Assembly: GCA_028284765.1 (NCBI GenBank)
Contig: JANQRA010000016.1
Location: 1 to 64,000, forward strand
Direction of reading: 5' to 3'
Source of the DNA: Acidimicrobiia bacterium
GTDB lineage: Bacteria; Actinomycetota; Acidimicrobiia; Spongiisociales; ZC4RG35
DNA: 64,000 bases
Positions 35,405 to 45,117 of this stretch are shown here, in pieces. A program made the position numbers and the translations under genes. The stretch's first letter is position 1, and every line of letters starts with the position of its first letter. A model generated the notes under the pieces. The model had not been told where the DNA came from, searched no databases, and saw only the letters and a program-made list of their open reading frames with translations.

Positions 35405-37696
35405 ATGGTCAACATCGTCGGAGGTGGGCCTGCTGGTCTCTATCTGGCGATCCTCCTCCAGACATCGGACGAAGACTTCGATGTCACCGTGTACGAGCGC
35501 AACCCGAAAGGGGCTGCGTACGGATTTGGCGTCGTCTTCTCAGACGAGACACTCGACAACTTCAAGGCCGCCGACGAGCCGACGTACGACGCGCTGACCA
35601 GAAGCTTCATCCAATGGGGCGACATCGAGATCAGACACTTCTCGGCACCTGAGCCCATCATCTCCGGTGGCCACGGGTTTGCCGCAGCCAGTCGCAAGTC
35701 GCTTCTCGAGATCCTTTCGAATCGCGCCGTCGAAGTTGGAGCCGACGTTCGGTTCGAGCATTCGATTTCGTCGATCGACGAGGTCCCACCAGCAGATCTG
35801 GTGGTTGGTGCCGATGGTGCCAACTCACTCATTCGAACTTCTCTCGCCCAGCACTTCCGGCCTTCGGTCGTTCCGAGAGTGAACAAGTACGCGTGGTTCG
35901 GGACTCCAAAGGTGTTTGACAAGTTCCATTTCATCTTCGAAGACACACCACACGGCATGGTCTGGGCGCATGTCTACCCCTACGACCACACGGGCAGCAC
36001 CTTCATCGTCGAGATGGCCCCCGAGACGTGGCGTGGCCTTGGACTCGACAGAACCGAGCACGACGTCTTTCCTCCAGGCGTATCCGATGAATTAGCTCTC
36101 GAGACCAGCACCGAGCTCTTCGACGATCATCTCGATGGAGAAGGTCTGCTCGGGAACAACTCGAAGTGGCTTCAGTTTCCGGTGATCAAGTGCGAGAAAT
36201 GGAGCCACGAGAACGTCGTCCTTATGGGCGATGCGGTCCACACCGCGCACTACAGCGTTGGGTCGGGAACGAAGCTGGCGATGGAAGATTCAATCGAGCT
36301 GGCGAGACTCCTCGTGCAGGGCGGCGACGTCGGAGATCTCCTCGCACGCTACGAAGAGGAACGCCGTCCAGCTGTCGACTCCTTGCAGCGAGCAGCCAAA
36401 GCGAGCCTCGAATGGTTCGAGGGAGCGGACCGCTATCGAGACATGGAGCCTGAGCAGTTCGCCTTCTCTCTCCTGACGAGAAGCCAGCGCGTTACCTACG
36501 ACAACCTTCGGCTCCGGGACGCCGAATATATGGAGTCTGTCGACTCTTGGTATGCCGAATCGATAAGTGCTGAACCGGATGTCCCACCGATGTTCACCCC
36601 GTATCAGGTCAGAAACGTCACTCTCCCCAACCGGGTGGTGGTCTCTCCGATGGACCAATACTCGGCGAGCGACGGGATGCCCAACGATTGGCACCTAGTC
36701 CACCTCGGGTCGCGGGCGGTTGGAGGTGCGGGTTTGGTGATGACCGAAATGACTTGTGTCTCCCCGGAGGGTCGGATCAGCCCGGGAGACGCTGGCATCT
36801 GGTCGGAAGAGCAAGCGGAGGCCTGGAGCCGCATCGTCGACTTCATCCACGAGAACTCTGAATCGAAAGTGGGAATTCAGCTAGGTCATTCCGGACGGAA
36901 GGGGTCAACGAAGCTGATGTGGGAGGGCGATACCGAGCCGTTAGAAGAGGGCAACTGGGAGATCATGTCGCCGTCACCCATCAGATACCGTCCCGAAAAC
37001 CAGGTTCCACGCGAGATGACGCGTGCCGACATGGACGAAGTGCGTGAGCAATTCGTTGTTTCGGCCCGGCTTTCAGACTCGGCGGGGTTCGACTGGTTGG
37101 AGCTTCACTTCGCACATGGCTATCTGCTTTCGAGCTTCCTGACTCCACTCGCCAACCAACGATCCGATGAGTACGGCGGATCACTGGCCAATCGGATGCG
37201 ATATCCGCTTGAGGTGTTTGACGCGGTCCGCCAGGTGTGGCCCACCGGGAAGCCGATATCGGTGCGAATATCGGCTACCGACTGGGCGCCGGGGGGCTTC
37301 GATGGAGACGACGCTGTGGAACTGTCCCGCGTACTCAAGGAGCACGGTTGCGACCTGATCGACGTATCCACCGGCCAGACCTCCATGCATGCGCAACCTG
37401 AGTACGGAAGGCTCTATCAGACACCTTTCGCCGATCGGATCCGCCATGAGGCCGGCATCCCCACGATGACGGTTGGTGCTGTCTCTTCCATCGACGACGT
37501 GCACAACATCCTCGTGGCCGGGCGAGCGGACCTCTGTGTGATGGCCCGACCTCATCTCGTAGATCCGTATTGGACTCTGAATGCCGCAATCGACCTGGGG
37601 TACACCGATCATGATTTCCCAGTCCAGTACCTGTCGGGTCTCGCTGCCAGAAGACGTGAGCAGGACCCAATCCCTCCTGACATTTTCAGACGTTGA
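35405..37696 (+). CDS. Bifunctional salicylyl-CoA 5-hydroxylase / OYE-type reductase
   Basis: 763 aa from ATG 35405 (GTG 35396 possible; an upstream frame through purL is a shadow). Residues 1-about 385 are a class A flavin monooxygenase (VNIVGGGPAGLYLAILL, ADLVVGADGANS, VLMGDAVHTAHYSVGSG). From about residue 397 an old-yellow-enzyme/NADH:flavin oxidoreductase domain follows (FTPYQVRNVTLPNRVVVSPM, HFAHGYLLSSFLTPLANQRSDEYGG). This layout matches anthraniloyl-CoA monooxygenase/reductase and salicylyl-CoA 5-hydroxylases, which hydroxylate and dearomatise aryl-CoA thioesters. It starts 37 nt after purL but is functionally unrelated; the ArsR gene after it may regulate it. Confidence 0.85.
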   Translation: MVNIVGGGPAGLYLAILLQTSDEDFDVTVYERNPKGAAYGFGVVFSDETLDNFKAADEPTYDALTRSFIQWGDIEIRHFSAPEPIISGGHGFAAASRKSLLEILSNRAVEVGADVRFEHSISSIDEVPPADLVVGADGANSLIRTSLAQHFRPSVVPRVNKYAWFGTPKVFDKFHFIFEDTPHGMVWAHVYPYDHTGSTFIVEMAPETWRGLGLDRTEHDVFPPGVSDELALETSTELFDDHLDGEGLLGNNSKWLQFPVIKCEKWSHENVVLMGDAVHTAHYSVGSGTKLAMEDSIELARLLVQGGDVGDLLARYEEERRPAVDSLQRAAKASLEWFEGADRYRDMEPEQFAFSLLTRSQRVTYDNLRLRDAEYMESVDSWYAESISAEPDVPPMFTPYQVRNVTLPNRVVVSPMDQYSASDGMPNDWHLVHLGSRAVGGAGLVMTEMTCVSPEGRISPGDAGIWSEEQAEAWSRIVDFIHENSESKVGIQLGHSGRKGSTKLMWEGDTEPLEEGNWEIMSPSPIRYRPENQVPREMTRADMDEVREQFVVSARLSDSAGFDWLELHFAHGYLLSSFLTPLANQRSDEYGGSLANRMRYPLEVFDAVRQVWPTGKPISVRISATDWAPGGFDGDDAVELSRVLKEHGCDLIDVSTGQTSMHAQPEYGRLYQTPFADRIRHEAGIPTMTVGAVSSIDDVHNILVAGRADLCVMARPHLVDPYWTLNAAIDLGYTDHDFPVQYLSGLAARRREQDPIPPDIFRR

Positions 37697-37709
37697 CCTT
37701 TACTTACGT

Positions 37710-37741
37710 AATGGCTTTCCATAATATAATGGAATGCCATT
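37710..37741. promoter_or_regulatory. Inverted repeat with embedded TATAAT, likely ArsR-type operator
   Basis: Arms AATGGCTTTCCAT (37710-37722) and ATGGAATGCCATT (37729-37741) pair at 12 of 13 positions around 6 nt. A consensus TATAAT lies at 37725-37730 and the ATG of the regulator gene is inside the right arm, so a bound regulator would cover both promoter and start. Confidence 0.65.
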
Positions 37742-38243
37742 GCATACAGACACTGCGCTTGTTCTCGACCGACCCGAACAGCTGAAGGCACTTGCCGACG
37801 ACACCCGGGCCAGGATTCTGAGAATCCTGCAAACCAGGTCAGCCAGCGCCAAAGAGTTGGCTGACCTCCTCGAGATGACCCATGGCAAAGTCGGTCACCA
37901 CATCAAGGTTCTGCGTGACGCCGGGATGATCGAAGTCGTCGAAGAGCGAAAGGTCCGCGCCATGACTGAGAAGCTCTACGGCCTCACCTATTCCAGGATC
38001 GAGTTCGCCGTGCCTGGCACCGACCGTCTTGGCTTCACTCTTTCTCAAGCAGTCCGGGAGGCCGCCACCGACCAACCCTTCGATCCTCCAGCGGCCCTTC
38101 TCACGGCTCGCATGAGCGAGAAGACCGCGGAGGACTTCCGTGAGCGATTGATGACTTTGGTCGAGGAGTTCGGTAGCGCTGCCGACGAAGAGGGCGAGAT
38201 CTACGGCTTCGTCGCTTCGGTCTTCGCAACGGACACGCCATGA
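37734..38243 (+). CDS. ArsR-family winged-helix regulator
   Basis: 169 aa from ATG 37734 inside its own putative operator (TTG 37740 is an alternative leaderless start). QLKALADDTRARILRILQTRSASAKELADLLEM and the recognition helix KVGHHIKVLRDAGMIEVVEE give a helix-turn-helix of the HTH_20/ArsR type. The 80-residue C-terminal extension has no cysteine or histidine cluster, so a metal ligand is unlikely; it may sense a CoA ester or aromatic compound. Co-transcribed with a hydrolase and a MobA-like gene. Confidence 0.75.
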   Translation: MPLHTDTALVLDRPEQLKALADDTRARILRILQTRSASAKELADLLEMTHGKVGHHIKVLRDAGMIEVVEERKVRAMTEKLYGLTYSRIEFAVPGTDRLGFTLSQAVREAATDQPFDPPAALLTARMSEKTAEDFRERLMTLVEEFGSAADEEGEIYGFVASVFATDTP

Positions 38244-38935
38244 GCCAGGAGATCCTGTTTCTCCACGGAGGTGTGATCAACCGACACATGTGGGATCTGG
38301 TTCGAGGAGAGCTGTCCTCCGACCCAACCACTCGAGCCATTGACCTGCCCGGTCATGGGGATCTTTCCCATCTCCCCTATTCCAACGAAGCTGCCACCGA
38401 AGTGGCCATTGAGGCTCTCACTGCACCCAGCATCCTGGTTGGACTGAGCCTTGGTGGGTATGTGGCGCAGATGGTCGCTGCGACCCGGACCGACCTCGTG
38501 TCGGGAATGGTCCTCTCCGGGGCCACCATCGACTATCGAGGCTGGGACGGTCTTTCGACAAAGCTCTACGGATACGCCTTCCCATTGCTGGCCAGACCCG
38601 CGATGAAGACGTTTGCCAAGAAGCTGCGGGCCGACTTCGGACCCGAGTTCGCAGAGCCGATCATCGAGTCTGGGCTCTCAGCCCGCGGAGCGGGTCAAGC
38701 CCTCAGGCGACTGCCTGGTCGCGACTACGCCTCAGAGTTGGTCGACTATTCGGGGCCGATCGTGATCGCAAACGGCGAACGAGACACATCGAACCGCAAG
38801 GGCGAAGCTCGATTCATCGAGAAGAACCCTCAGGCTCGTGTGATTGTCATCGAGGACGCTGGACACGCATGTGCAATGACCCAACCCGCCTCCTTCGCTG
38901 CCGCTGTCGAAAGTCTTCTAGCCTCGGTGGGGTGA
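38240..38935 (+). CDS. Alpha/beta hydrolase
   Basis: 231 aa, ATG overlapping the regulator stop (ATGA). It has the oxyanion region FLHGGVINRHMW, the nucleophile elbow LVGLSLGGYVAQ and a late DAGHACAMTQP with the catalytic His; the Asp is probably in NGERDTS. Substrate unknown; the operon partner suggests catabolism of small aromatic or ester compounds. Confidence 0.8.
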   Translation: MSQEILFLHGGVINRHMWDLVRGELSSDPTTRAIDLPGHGDLSHLPYSNEAATEVAIEALTAPSILVGLSLGGYVAQMVAATRTDLVSGMVLSGATIDYRGWDGLSTKLYGYAFPLLARPAMKTFAKKLRADFGPEFAEPIIESGLSARGAGQALRRLPGRDYASELVDYSGPIVIANGERDTSNRKGEARFIEKNPQARVIVIEDAGHACAMTQPASFAAAVESLLASVG

Positions 38936-39501
38936 CATTCCTCGGAGCAGTCCTGACCGGAGGCCAAAGCAGTCGCATGGGTCAGGACAAAGCAGACGTC
39001 GTCTTGGGCAATTACACGATGCTCGAACACGTCACCAACGCTCTCCGTGACGTGACCGACCACCTGGTGCTTCTGGGCCCGGAGCGGTCGGGCTATGAGT
39101 GTTGGCCCGATGAACAGTTCGGAGGTGGGCCACTGTCAGGTCTGGCTACCGCGCTGAGCCGGCATGCAGGGAGTCATGTCCTGTTGGTGGCCGTCGATCA
39201 ACCACTTATTCGACCCGAAACCGTGAAAGCGATGCTCGACCTGGCTGACGAGATCCCCGTAGTACCTGTCGACTCTTCTGGGGTCCGTCAGGTGACCTGC
39301 GCCGTCTACCCAACTGCGACCGGGGTCATCGCCGCGGGCGAGGTCGAGGCGGGGGGATCAGTGCAGAGCTTCCTGGACGCGACATCGTTTGCTCCCGTGT
39401 CCCCAGACGTTTGGGGGAATTGGGGTGAAGACGGGCGCAGCTGGTTCAGCGTCGACACACCTGACGATCTCGCAGTTGCCAAAACCAGATTCAACCTCTG
39501 A
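38932..39501 (+). CDS. mobA: MobA-like molybdenum-cofactor nucleotidyltransferase
   Basis: 189 aa from GTG 38932 overlapping the hydrolase by 4 nt. It opens [22 protein letters not shown], the nucleotide-binding loop of MobA/MocA, and has [14 protein letters not shown] with the metal-binding aspartate. MobA makes the guanylate (MGD) cofactor; MocA makes the cytosine form used by xanthine-dehydrogenase-family enzymes. Since an XDH operon lies 7 kb away, an MocA-like activity is possible. Its 3' end overlaps the convergent sigma-factor gene by 11 nt. Confidence 0.8.
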   Translation: MTFLGAVLTGGQSSRMGQDKADVVLGNYTMLEHVTNALRDVTDHLVLLGPERSGYECWPDEQFGGGPLSGLATALSRHAGSHVLLVAVDQPLIRPETVKAMLDLADEIPVVPVDSSGVRQVTCAVYPTATGVIAAGEVEAGGSVQSFLDATSFAPVSPDVWGNWGEDGRSWFSVDTPDDLAVAKTRFNL

Positions 39502-40717
39502 TACCAGAGAGCCTTTGCTCGACCAGGCGCCGCTCGGCCGCGTTGGAACTCAAATCCAGAGCGCGCCTGAATTCCTCCTCGGCGGCGGTCATGTCACCTG
39601 AACGTCGGAGGAGCTCACCACGAGATGCGTGATATGGGTGGTATCCGTCCAGGTCCACTCCCTCTAGAGCACTGAGTCCGGCTTCGGGTGAGTCTGCATA
39701 GCCAATGGCGACGGCGCGATTCAGCGCAACGACCGGGGAGCCAGTCAAAGGCAGCAACCGGTCATACAGCCGAACGATCTGAGTCCAATCTGTCTCAGCC
39801 CACGTGCTCGCCGAGGCGTGACATGCTGCGACTGCCGCCTGAAGCGCATAGATGCCAGATTCATCTCCCCGGTAACCGACCAATGAGAGTCCCTCGGAGA
39901 TGTTTTCCCTATCCCAAAGCGACCGATCCTGGTCCTGGAGGAGGATCAACTCACCGTGTCCGTCGACACGCGAAGCTCTTCTCGAGTGATTGAGAAGCAT
40001 CAGCGCCAGCAAACCTCGGACCTCAGACGATTGAGGGAGTGTCTTGTACAGGATCCGTCCCAATTCGATAGCCGATTCGGCCAGATCAGCTCTGACAACT
40101 GCGTCACCTGATGAAGCGAAGTAACCCTCGTTGAAGATCAGGTAGACGACCGCAAGGACGGCATCGATCCGGTCCTCCAAAACCTCATCGGCTGGCACCT
40201 CAAACGGAATGCCGGCACTCCGGATCTTTGCTTTCGCTCTGACCAGCCGCTGAGCCATCGTGGTCTCGCTGACCAGGAACGCATCGGCGATCTCCTTCGT
40301 CGTCAGGCCGCCCAGCGTCCGGAGTGTGAGAGCGATCTGCTTGTCAGTTGCGAGCGCCGGATGGCAGCAGGCGAAGATCATCTGAAGCCGGTCGTCACTG
40401 ATCGACGCACCAAGCATTGGGACGGCGGGCCTCTCCGACTCCACCTTCTCCATGCTGGCCACCAGTTCCTTCTTGGCGGCGTACGTCGTGGCCCTTCGGA
40501 TTCGATCGATCGCTCGACGTCTGGCGACGGTGGCTATCCAACCCCCCGGGTTGGCGGGGATCCCGGTCTCGGGCCAGGAGCGCATCGCCTCGGTGAAGGC
40601 ATCCTGGATTGCCTCTTCAGCGAGATCGATGTCGCGCACCTGACGCGACAGACTGGCCACGATCAGGGAGTAGGACTCGCGGAATGCAGCTTCGATCGAA
40701 GTGTTGATTTCAGTCAC
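39491..40717 (-). CDS. ECF sigma factor with TPR-like C-terminal extension (ECF42 type)
   Basis: 408 aa from GTG 40717 (ATG 40744 would overlap the divergent gene). Sigma region 2 ([32 protein letters not shown]) and region 4 ([26 protein letters not shown]) are followed by FACCHPAL and a long helical tail of about 200 residues. That layout is ECF42 (sigma with DUF6596/TPR-like tail). These usually sit with DGPF/YCII-domain genes, which are absent here. Confidence 0.85.
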   Translation of the reverse strand: MTEINTSIEAAFRESYSLIVASLSRQVRDIDLAEEAIQDAFTEAMRSWPETGIPANPGGWIATVARRRAIDRIRRATTYAAKKELVASMEKVESERPAVPMLGASISDDRLQMIFACCHPALATDKQIALTLRTLGGLTTKEIADAFLVSETTMAQRLVRAKAKIRSAGIPFEVPADEVLEDRIDAVLAVVYLIFNEGYFASSGDAVVRADLAESAIELGRILYKTLPQSSEVRGLLALMLLNHSRRASRVDGHGELILLQDQDRSLWDRENISEGLSLVGYRGDESGIYALQAAVAACHASASTWAETDWTQIVRLYDRLLPLTGSPVVALNRAVAIGYADSPEAGLSALEGVDLDGYHPYHASRGELLRRSGDMTAAEEEFRRALDLSSNAAERRLVEQRLSGIRG

Positions 40718-40742
40718 AGAGACACCAATAAGGTTGGCACAC

Positions 40743-41378
40743 ATGACCGACAGAATCTCGACCCTGGTTTATGTGGGCGATCCGATGTGCTCGTGGTGCT
40801 GGGGGTTCGCACCTGAGATCGAGTCGCTCGCCGAGGAGCTCCCCGTCCAGGTCGTGGTCGGGGGGTTGCGACCAGGACCTATGGCTCATGCGATAGACGA
40901 CCGAATGGCGGAGACACTTGCGCATCATTGGGTCGAGATCGCAGAGAAGACCGGCCAACCCTTCGATACCGCCTTTCTGGATCGTCGGGATGGCTGGCTG
41001 TACGACACGGAGCCGTCGGCGATTGCAGTGACGACACTTCGAAACCACACGCCGGAGGCGTCGCTGGCGTACTTCGCTGATGTCCAACGGGCGTTCTACT
41101 CAGAAGGAAGGGATGTGACCGACTTCGCGGTACTGACCGAGATTGCGACGGAACACGGTGTCGAACAAGACGGGTTCTTGGAGGAGATTCAGACAGACGA
41201 CGCCAAGAAGCGCGCATGGCAGGACTTCTCCCGTTCACGCAACTGGGGGATTTCGGGCTTCCCGGCCCTCATCGGCGAAATGGAAGACGGCAGACTCGCC
41301 CTCCTCGCCAGGGGGTGGACACCGGCCGACCTGATACGGCAGCGTATTGAGTCTCTATCGGAGACCTCAGTCAGTTGA
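40743..41378 (+). CDS. DsbA-family (FrnE/2-hydroxychromene isomerase-like) thioredoxin-fold protein
   Basis: 211 aa from ATG 40743. The active-site CSWC (C16, C19) comes right after YVGDPM, and an inserted helical domain precedes a cis-proline region ISGFPALIG. There is no signal peptide, so it is probably cytosolic like FrnE/DsbA-oxidoreductase relatives rather than a secreted DsbA. Next gene overlaps (TTGA). Confidence 0.85.
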   Translation: MTDRISTLVYVGDPMCSWCWGFAPEIESLAEELPVQVVVGGLRPGPMAHAIDDRMAETLAHHWVEIAEKTGQPFDTAFLDRRDGWLYDTEPSAIAVTTLRNHTPEASLAYFADVQRAFYSEGRDVTDFAVLTEIATEHGVEQDGFLEEIQTDDAKKRAWQDFSRSRNWGISGFPALIGEMEDGRLALLARGWTPADLIRQRIESLSETSVS

Positions 41379-41884
41379 GAGAAGACCCCATCGAAGTGCC
41401 CAAGATTGCGGCAAGTGCAGTCATCGCGCCCAACGCCACGATCCGCGGGGCTGTCACTATCGAAGAGGAAGCGTTCGTCCTCTTCGGTGTGGTCATAAGG
41501 GCGGAGCTTGACATCATCAGCGTGGGCGCCCAAACCAACATTCAGGACAACTCAGTCCTCCACTGCGACGAGGGAATTCCCTGCATCGTCGGCAAGAGAG
41601 TGACCATCGGACATGCTGCTGTCGTCCACGGCGCACAGATCGGGGACAATGCGCTGGTGGGAATTGGAGCCCGAGTGTTGAACGGGGCCAGTCTCGGAAC
41701 CGGAGCCTGGCTAGCCGCAGGCTCAGTGCTGACCGAGGGCAGCTCGGTACCGGATTGGACGCTTGCGGTGGGCACCCCAGCGCGGCCGGTGAGGGACCTG
41801 ACTGACGCGGAACTGACTCGGGCAGACGAAGGTGTCGACCACTACCTGGAGCTGGCCGGTCACTATCGCGAAATCTTCGACTGA
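41375..41884 (+). CDS. Gamma carbonic anhydrase-like hexapeptide protein
   Basis: 169 aa from TTG 41375 (GTG 41396 is an alternative). Left-handed beta-helix repeats and the zinc-ligand histidines in LHCDEG and GHAAVVHG (three His in the family spacing) identify the gamma-CA/YrdA/PaaY group. Catalytic activity in such homologues varies. Confidence 0.85.
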   Translation: MREDPIEVPKIAASAVIAPNATIRGAVTIEEEAFVLFGVVIRAELDIISVGAQTNIQDNSVLHCDEGIPCIVGKRVTIGHAAVVHGAQIGDNALVGIGARVLNGASLGTGAWLAAGSVLTEGSSVPDWTLAVGTPARPVRDLTDAELTRADEGVDHYLELAGHYREIFD

Positions 41885-41923
41885 AAGTCGAAGAGCCAAC
41901 TGTATTCAGCAACCGGAGCGGCC

Positions 41924-41929
41924 TACCAT
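41924..41929 (+). promoter_or_regulatory. -10 element before purF (leaderless)
   Basis: TACCAT ends 6 nt before the GTG start of purF with no Shine-Dalgarno between. Confidence 0.4.
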
Positions 41930-41935
41930 CGCCGA

Positions 41936-43366
41936 GTGCCCGAGGAGGCGAGTAGCCCAGAACTGAGCGGACCCCGCGAGGCGTGCGGAGTCATCGCCGC
42001 ATACTCGACCACCGAGCGTGTCTCCCACCTCCTGTACTTCGGTCTGTTTGCCCTCCAGCATCGAGGCCAAGAATCTGCGGGAATCGCAACCTCCAACGGC
42101 GAGACCGTGACCGTCTTCAAGGATCTGGGGCTCGTTGCCCAGGTCTTCGACGAGCCCGCACTAGCCGGGCTCGACGGGCATCTGGGCATTGGCCATACCC
42201 GCTACTCCACGACAGGCTCGACCAATTGGGAGAACGCCCAACCTGCCCACCGTCAGATTGGCAACACGTCGGTAGCGCTTGGCCACAACGGCAACCTGAC
42301 CAACACCCACAAGCTTGCGTTGGACCTCGGTGTGAGTGATGCAACCACCGACTCCGATCTGATGGCGGAAGGCCTGGCCAGGGCAATAGACGACAATCGC
42401 TCCGACGGCCGCGGGCTCGAACTCGCCCTGATGGAGATCGCTCCAACCTGGGAAGGAGCTTTCTCTCTCGTCATCATGGACCAGGGTCGGATTGTCGGTT
42501 TGAGGGACCCCCACGGATTCCGCCCCCTATGCCTCGGCTCGTTGAAGTCAGGTGGCTGGGTGCTCGCTTCAGAGACAGCTGCGCTGGACCTCGTCGGGGC
42601 CGACTTCGTTCGTGAAGTCGCGGCGGGCGAGATGGTCGTCATTGACGCCAGTGGACCGAAGTCCTACTACCCCTTCCAAGCCCAAGACCCCGGGCTCTGT
42701 CTCTTCGAATTCGTCTACTTCGCACGACCCGACAGCCAGATGTACGGCAGGTCGATCCACGGTGCCCGCGGAGAAATGGGTCGCATCCTCTCCGAGCAGC
42801 ACCCAGCTGACGCTGACATCGTCGTGCCCGTGCCCGAATCCGGCATTCCTGCGGCGCAGGGTTTTGCGGCAGCCAGTGGGATTCCATATTCGGACGGCTT
42901 GGTCAAGAACCGGTATGTGGGCCGGACCTTCATCGAACCGTCCCAGATGCTGCGCGACCACGGCATCCGACTGAAGCTGAATCCGATACCTGAGAATCTC
43001 GACGGGCAACGGGTCGTTCTGGTTGATGACTCAATCGTTCGCGGGTCGACAACGCGCAAGCTCGTCAACATGGTCAGGGAAGCCGGAGCGACCGAGGTCC
43101 ATCTCCGAGTGTCTTCGCCCCCATATCGCTGGCCTTGCTTCTACGGGATGGACACGGCTGATCGTTCCACATTGATTGCGGCCGACAAGAGCGTCGAAGA
43201 GATCCGCGAGCACCTCGGTGCCGACTCCCTCGGTTACCTCTCAATCGATGGCCTACTCGACGCAACGGGGGTGGCGGACGCGGGTTTCTGCACTGCTTGT
43301 CTCTCGGGCGATTACCCAACATCGGTCCCGGAGAACACGGACAAGTTCCACCTCGAGCGGTCCTGA
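41936..43366 (+). CDS. purF: Amidophosphoribosyltransferase
   Basis: 476 aa. A short propeptide-like leader precedes CGVIAAY, whose Cys becomes the N-terminal nucleophile after processing. The PRPP loop VVLVDDSIVRGSTTRKLV is clear, and late cysteines (FCTACLSG) fit the Fe-S cluster of the Bacillus-type enzyme. Commits PRPP to purine synthesis. purM starts at the next base after its stop. Confidence 0.97.
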   Translation: MPEEASSPELSGPREACGVIAAYSTTERVSHLLYFGLFALQHRGQESAGIATSNGETVTVFKDLGLVAQVFDEPALAGLDGHLGIGHTRYSTTGSTNWENAQPAHRQIGNTSVALGHNGNLTNTHKLALDLGVSDATTDSDLMAEGLARAIDDNRSDGRGLELALMEIAPTWEGAFSLVIMDQGRIVGLRDPHGFRPLCLGSLKSGGWVLASETAALDLVGADFVREVAAGEMVVIDASGPKSYYPFQAQDPGLCLFEFVYFARPDSQMYGRSIHGARGEMGRILSEQHPADADIVVPVPESGIPAAQGFAAASGIPYSDGLVKNRYVGRTFIEPSQMLRDHGIRLKLNPIPENLDGQRVVLVDDSIVRGSTTRKLVNMVREAGATEVHLRVSSPPYRWPCFYGMDTADRSTLIAADKSVEEIREHLGADSLGYLSIDGLLDATGVADAGFCTACLSGDYPTSVPENTDKFHLERS

Positions 43367-44323
43367 ATGACCTCGTACCGGCAGGCCGGGGTAGACCTCG
43401 AGGGTGCCGATCGGCATACCGAAAACATCGCCAGCCCGGTCACTGCCACATGGACCAAAGATGTCGTCGGTGGATTCGGAGGGTTTGCGGCCGGTGTCCG
43501 CCTGCCAGAGGGTTATGACGATCCGGTGCTGATGATGTCCACCGACGGAGTGGGCACGAAACTCGAAGTCGCACGTCGAACCGGATTGTGGAGCGGAGTC
43601 GGCCACGACTTGGTCGCGATGTGTGTCGACGACCTTGCGGCGGCGGGAGCGTCACCTCTCGGCTTCGTGGACTATCTAGCTGTCGGCGCCCTGCAGGAAG
43701 AGCGGGACAAGGCGATCGTTGCTTCGGTGGCGGACGCTTGTTCCGTTGCGGGAATGCCGCTTCTCGGCGGCGAGACTGCCGAGCACCCAGGGGTAATGGA
43801 GCCAACCGCTGTCGACCTCGCCGGCGCGGCGATGGGGGTCGTCGAGGCGAACGCAGTCCTCGGCCCTGATCGGGTGAGGGCGGGCGATCTAGTAATCGGA
43901 CTCAGCTCCCCAAATCTTCGATCAAACGGTTTTTCTCTCGTGAGAGCAGTCATGCAGGACGATGTCGAAGCCCACGCTGCAACCCTTCTCGAGCCTTCAG
44001 TTATCTACTCGCCCTCAATCGCATCGTCCGCTTCAATCCTCAAGGCGGCCGCCCACATAACCGGAGGGGGGCTGGCCGGAAACGTCGCCAGAGTGTTGCC
44101 GGCCGGACTCGGAGCGACGATCGACACAACGTCATGGGAGAGGCCGGCCGTGTTCGACCTCATCCAGTCTTACGGAGTGGCCGAGGAGGAGATGCGCAAG
44201 ACGTTCAACCTGGGGATCGGCTTTGTCGTGATCGTCGACCCGGAGCCGGATCTTTCCAGCCTGGATCACAACCCAACCGTGATCGGGACCGTCCATCCGG
44301 GCGCAGGAGTGAATCTCGTTTGA
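43367..44323 (+). CDS. purM: AIR synthetase
   Basis: 318 aa, ATG directly after the purF TGA. Contains FGGFAAG, MMSTDGVGTKLEVAR, the VDYLAVGAL block and LIGLSSPNLRSNGFSLVR. Cyclises FGAM to AIR. Slightly short but all family blocks are present, including ITGGGLAGNVARVLP. Confidence 0.95.
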   Translation: MTSYRQAGVDLEGADRHTENIASPVTATWTKDVVGGFGGFAAGVRLPEGYDDPVLMMSTDGVGTKLEVARRTGLWSGVGHDLVAMCVDDLAAAGASPLGFVDYLAVGALQEERDKAIVASVADACSVAGMPLLGGETAEHPGVMEPTAVDLAGAAMGVVEANAVLGPDRVRAGDLVIGLSSPNLRSNGFSLVRAVMQDDVEAHAATLLEPSVIYSPSIASSASILKAAAHITGGGLAGNVARVLPAGLGATIDTTSWERPAVFDLIQSYGVAEEEMRKTFNLGIGFVVIVDPEPDLSSLDHNPTVIGTVHPGAGVNLV

Positions 44324-45117
44324 GGTTTCGCGATGCAAGCGCGGTTTCGGGTGGGCCCGGAACGTGGAAGGGGCACAACCCGGATGGCTGGGACATCGTG
44401 GGAATCACCAACGGTGGCTTCCTCATGGCACAAGCCGCGCGAGCAGTGGCAGCCGAAGCTGAAGGCCGCATACCGCTTTCAGTGACCAGCCACTTCCTCA
44501 ATCCGGTCGGCGCAGGCGATGTCGAGATCGGCGTCGAAGTGCTGAAGCAAGGACGCAACCTCAGCATGATGAGGGCGTTGACCCACTACCAGGGTCGACT
44601 GTCGATTCAGACCACGGCTGTGCTGGAGAGTGCCGACCGGAAACGACACGACGCCCAACTCTTGGGGCGCCCCAGACCGCAGATTCCTCCACCTGAGGAT
44701 TGCCTCCCTGCCGCACCTGCCCAAGACGCTCCTTTCCCGCCGCCTTTCACAGGCAAGGTCGACTTGCGCATACATCCGGACGACGTGGCTGGTGTGGTTG
44801 GTGAAAAGACGGGGCGACCGGAGATCCGGGGATGGTTCCGACTCAAAGACGAAGAGCCCCTCGACTCCTTTGCGGTTCTTCTTGCAGCCGATGCGTTCCC
44901 GCCTCCAATCTTCAACGCGGACCTTCCAATTGGGTGGACCCCGACCGTCGACCTCAGTGTCCAGATCCGTCGCGCCAACCCAAGTGGATGGCTGCAGTGT
45001 GAGTTCGTGTCTCGGTTCGTGACGGACGGTCTGCTCGAGGAAGACGGTGAGATTTGGGATGAGTCAGGGAAACTCGTGGCCTTGTCTCGCCAACTTGCCC
45101 TAGTTCCTCGTGGCTGA
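44320..45117 (+). CDS. TesB-like double-hotdog acyl-CoA thioesterase family protein
   Basis: 265 aa from TTG 44320, overlapping the purM stop (TTGA); an upstream extension is out-of-frame purM. The repeated hotdog pattern (WDIVGITNGGFLMAQAARAV ... TSHFLNPVGAGDVEIGVEVL; second half WTPTVDLSVQIR) is of the 4HBT_3/TesB-like class. Likely hydrolyses medium/long acyl-CoAs. No link to purines beyond position. The last 18 nt overlap the convergent deaminase gene. Confidence 0.75.
   Translation: MRFRDASAVSGGPGTWKGHNPDGWDIVGITNGGFLMAQAARAVAAEAEGRIPLSVTSHFLNPVGAGDVEIGVEVLKQGRNLSMMRALTHYQGRLSIQTTAVLESADRKRHDAQLLGRPRPQIPPPEDCLPAAPAQDAPFPPPFTGKVDLRIHPDDVAGVVGEKTGRPEIRGWFRLKDEEPLDSFAVLLAADAFPPPIFNADLPIGWTPTVDLSVQIRRANPSGWLQCEFVSRFVTDGLLEEDGEIWDESGKLVALSRQLALVPRG

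Noticed and set aside
44134-44319. Upstream extension of the thioesterase gene
   Set aside because: Out-of-frame purM; the TTGA overlap gives a natural start.
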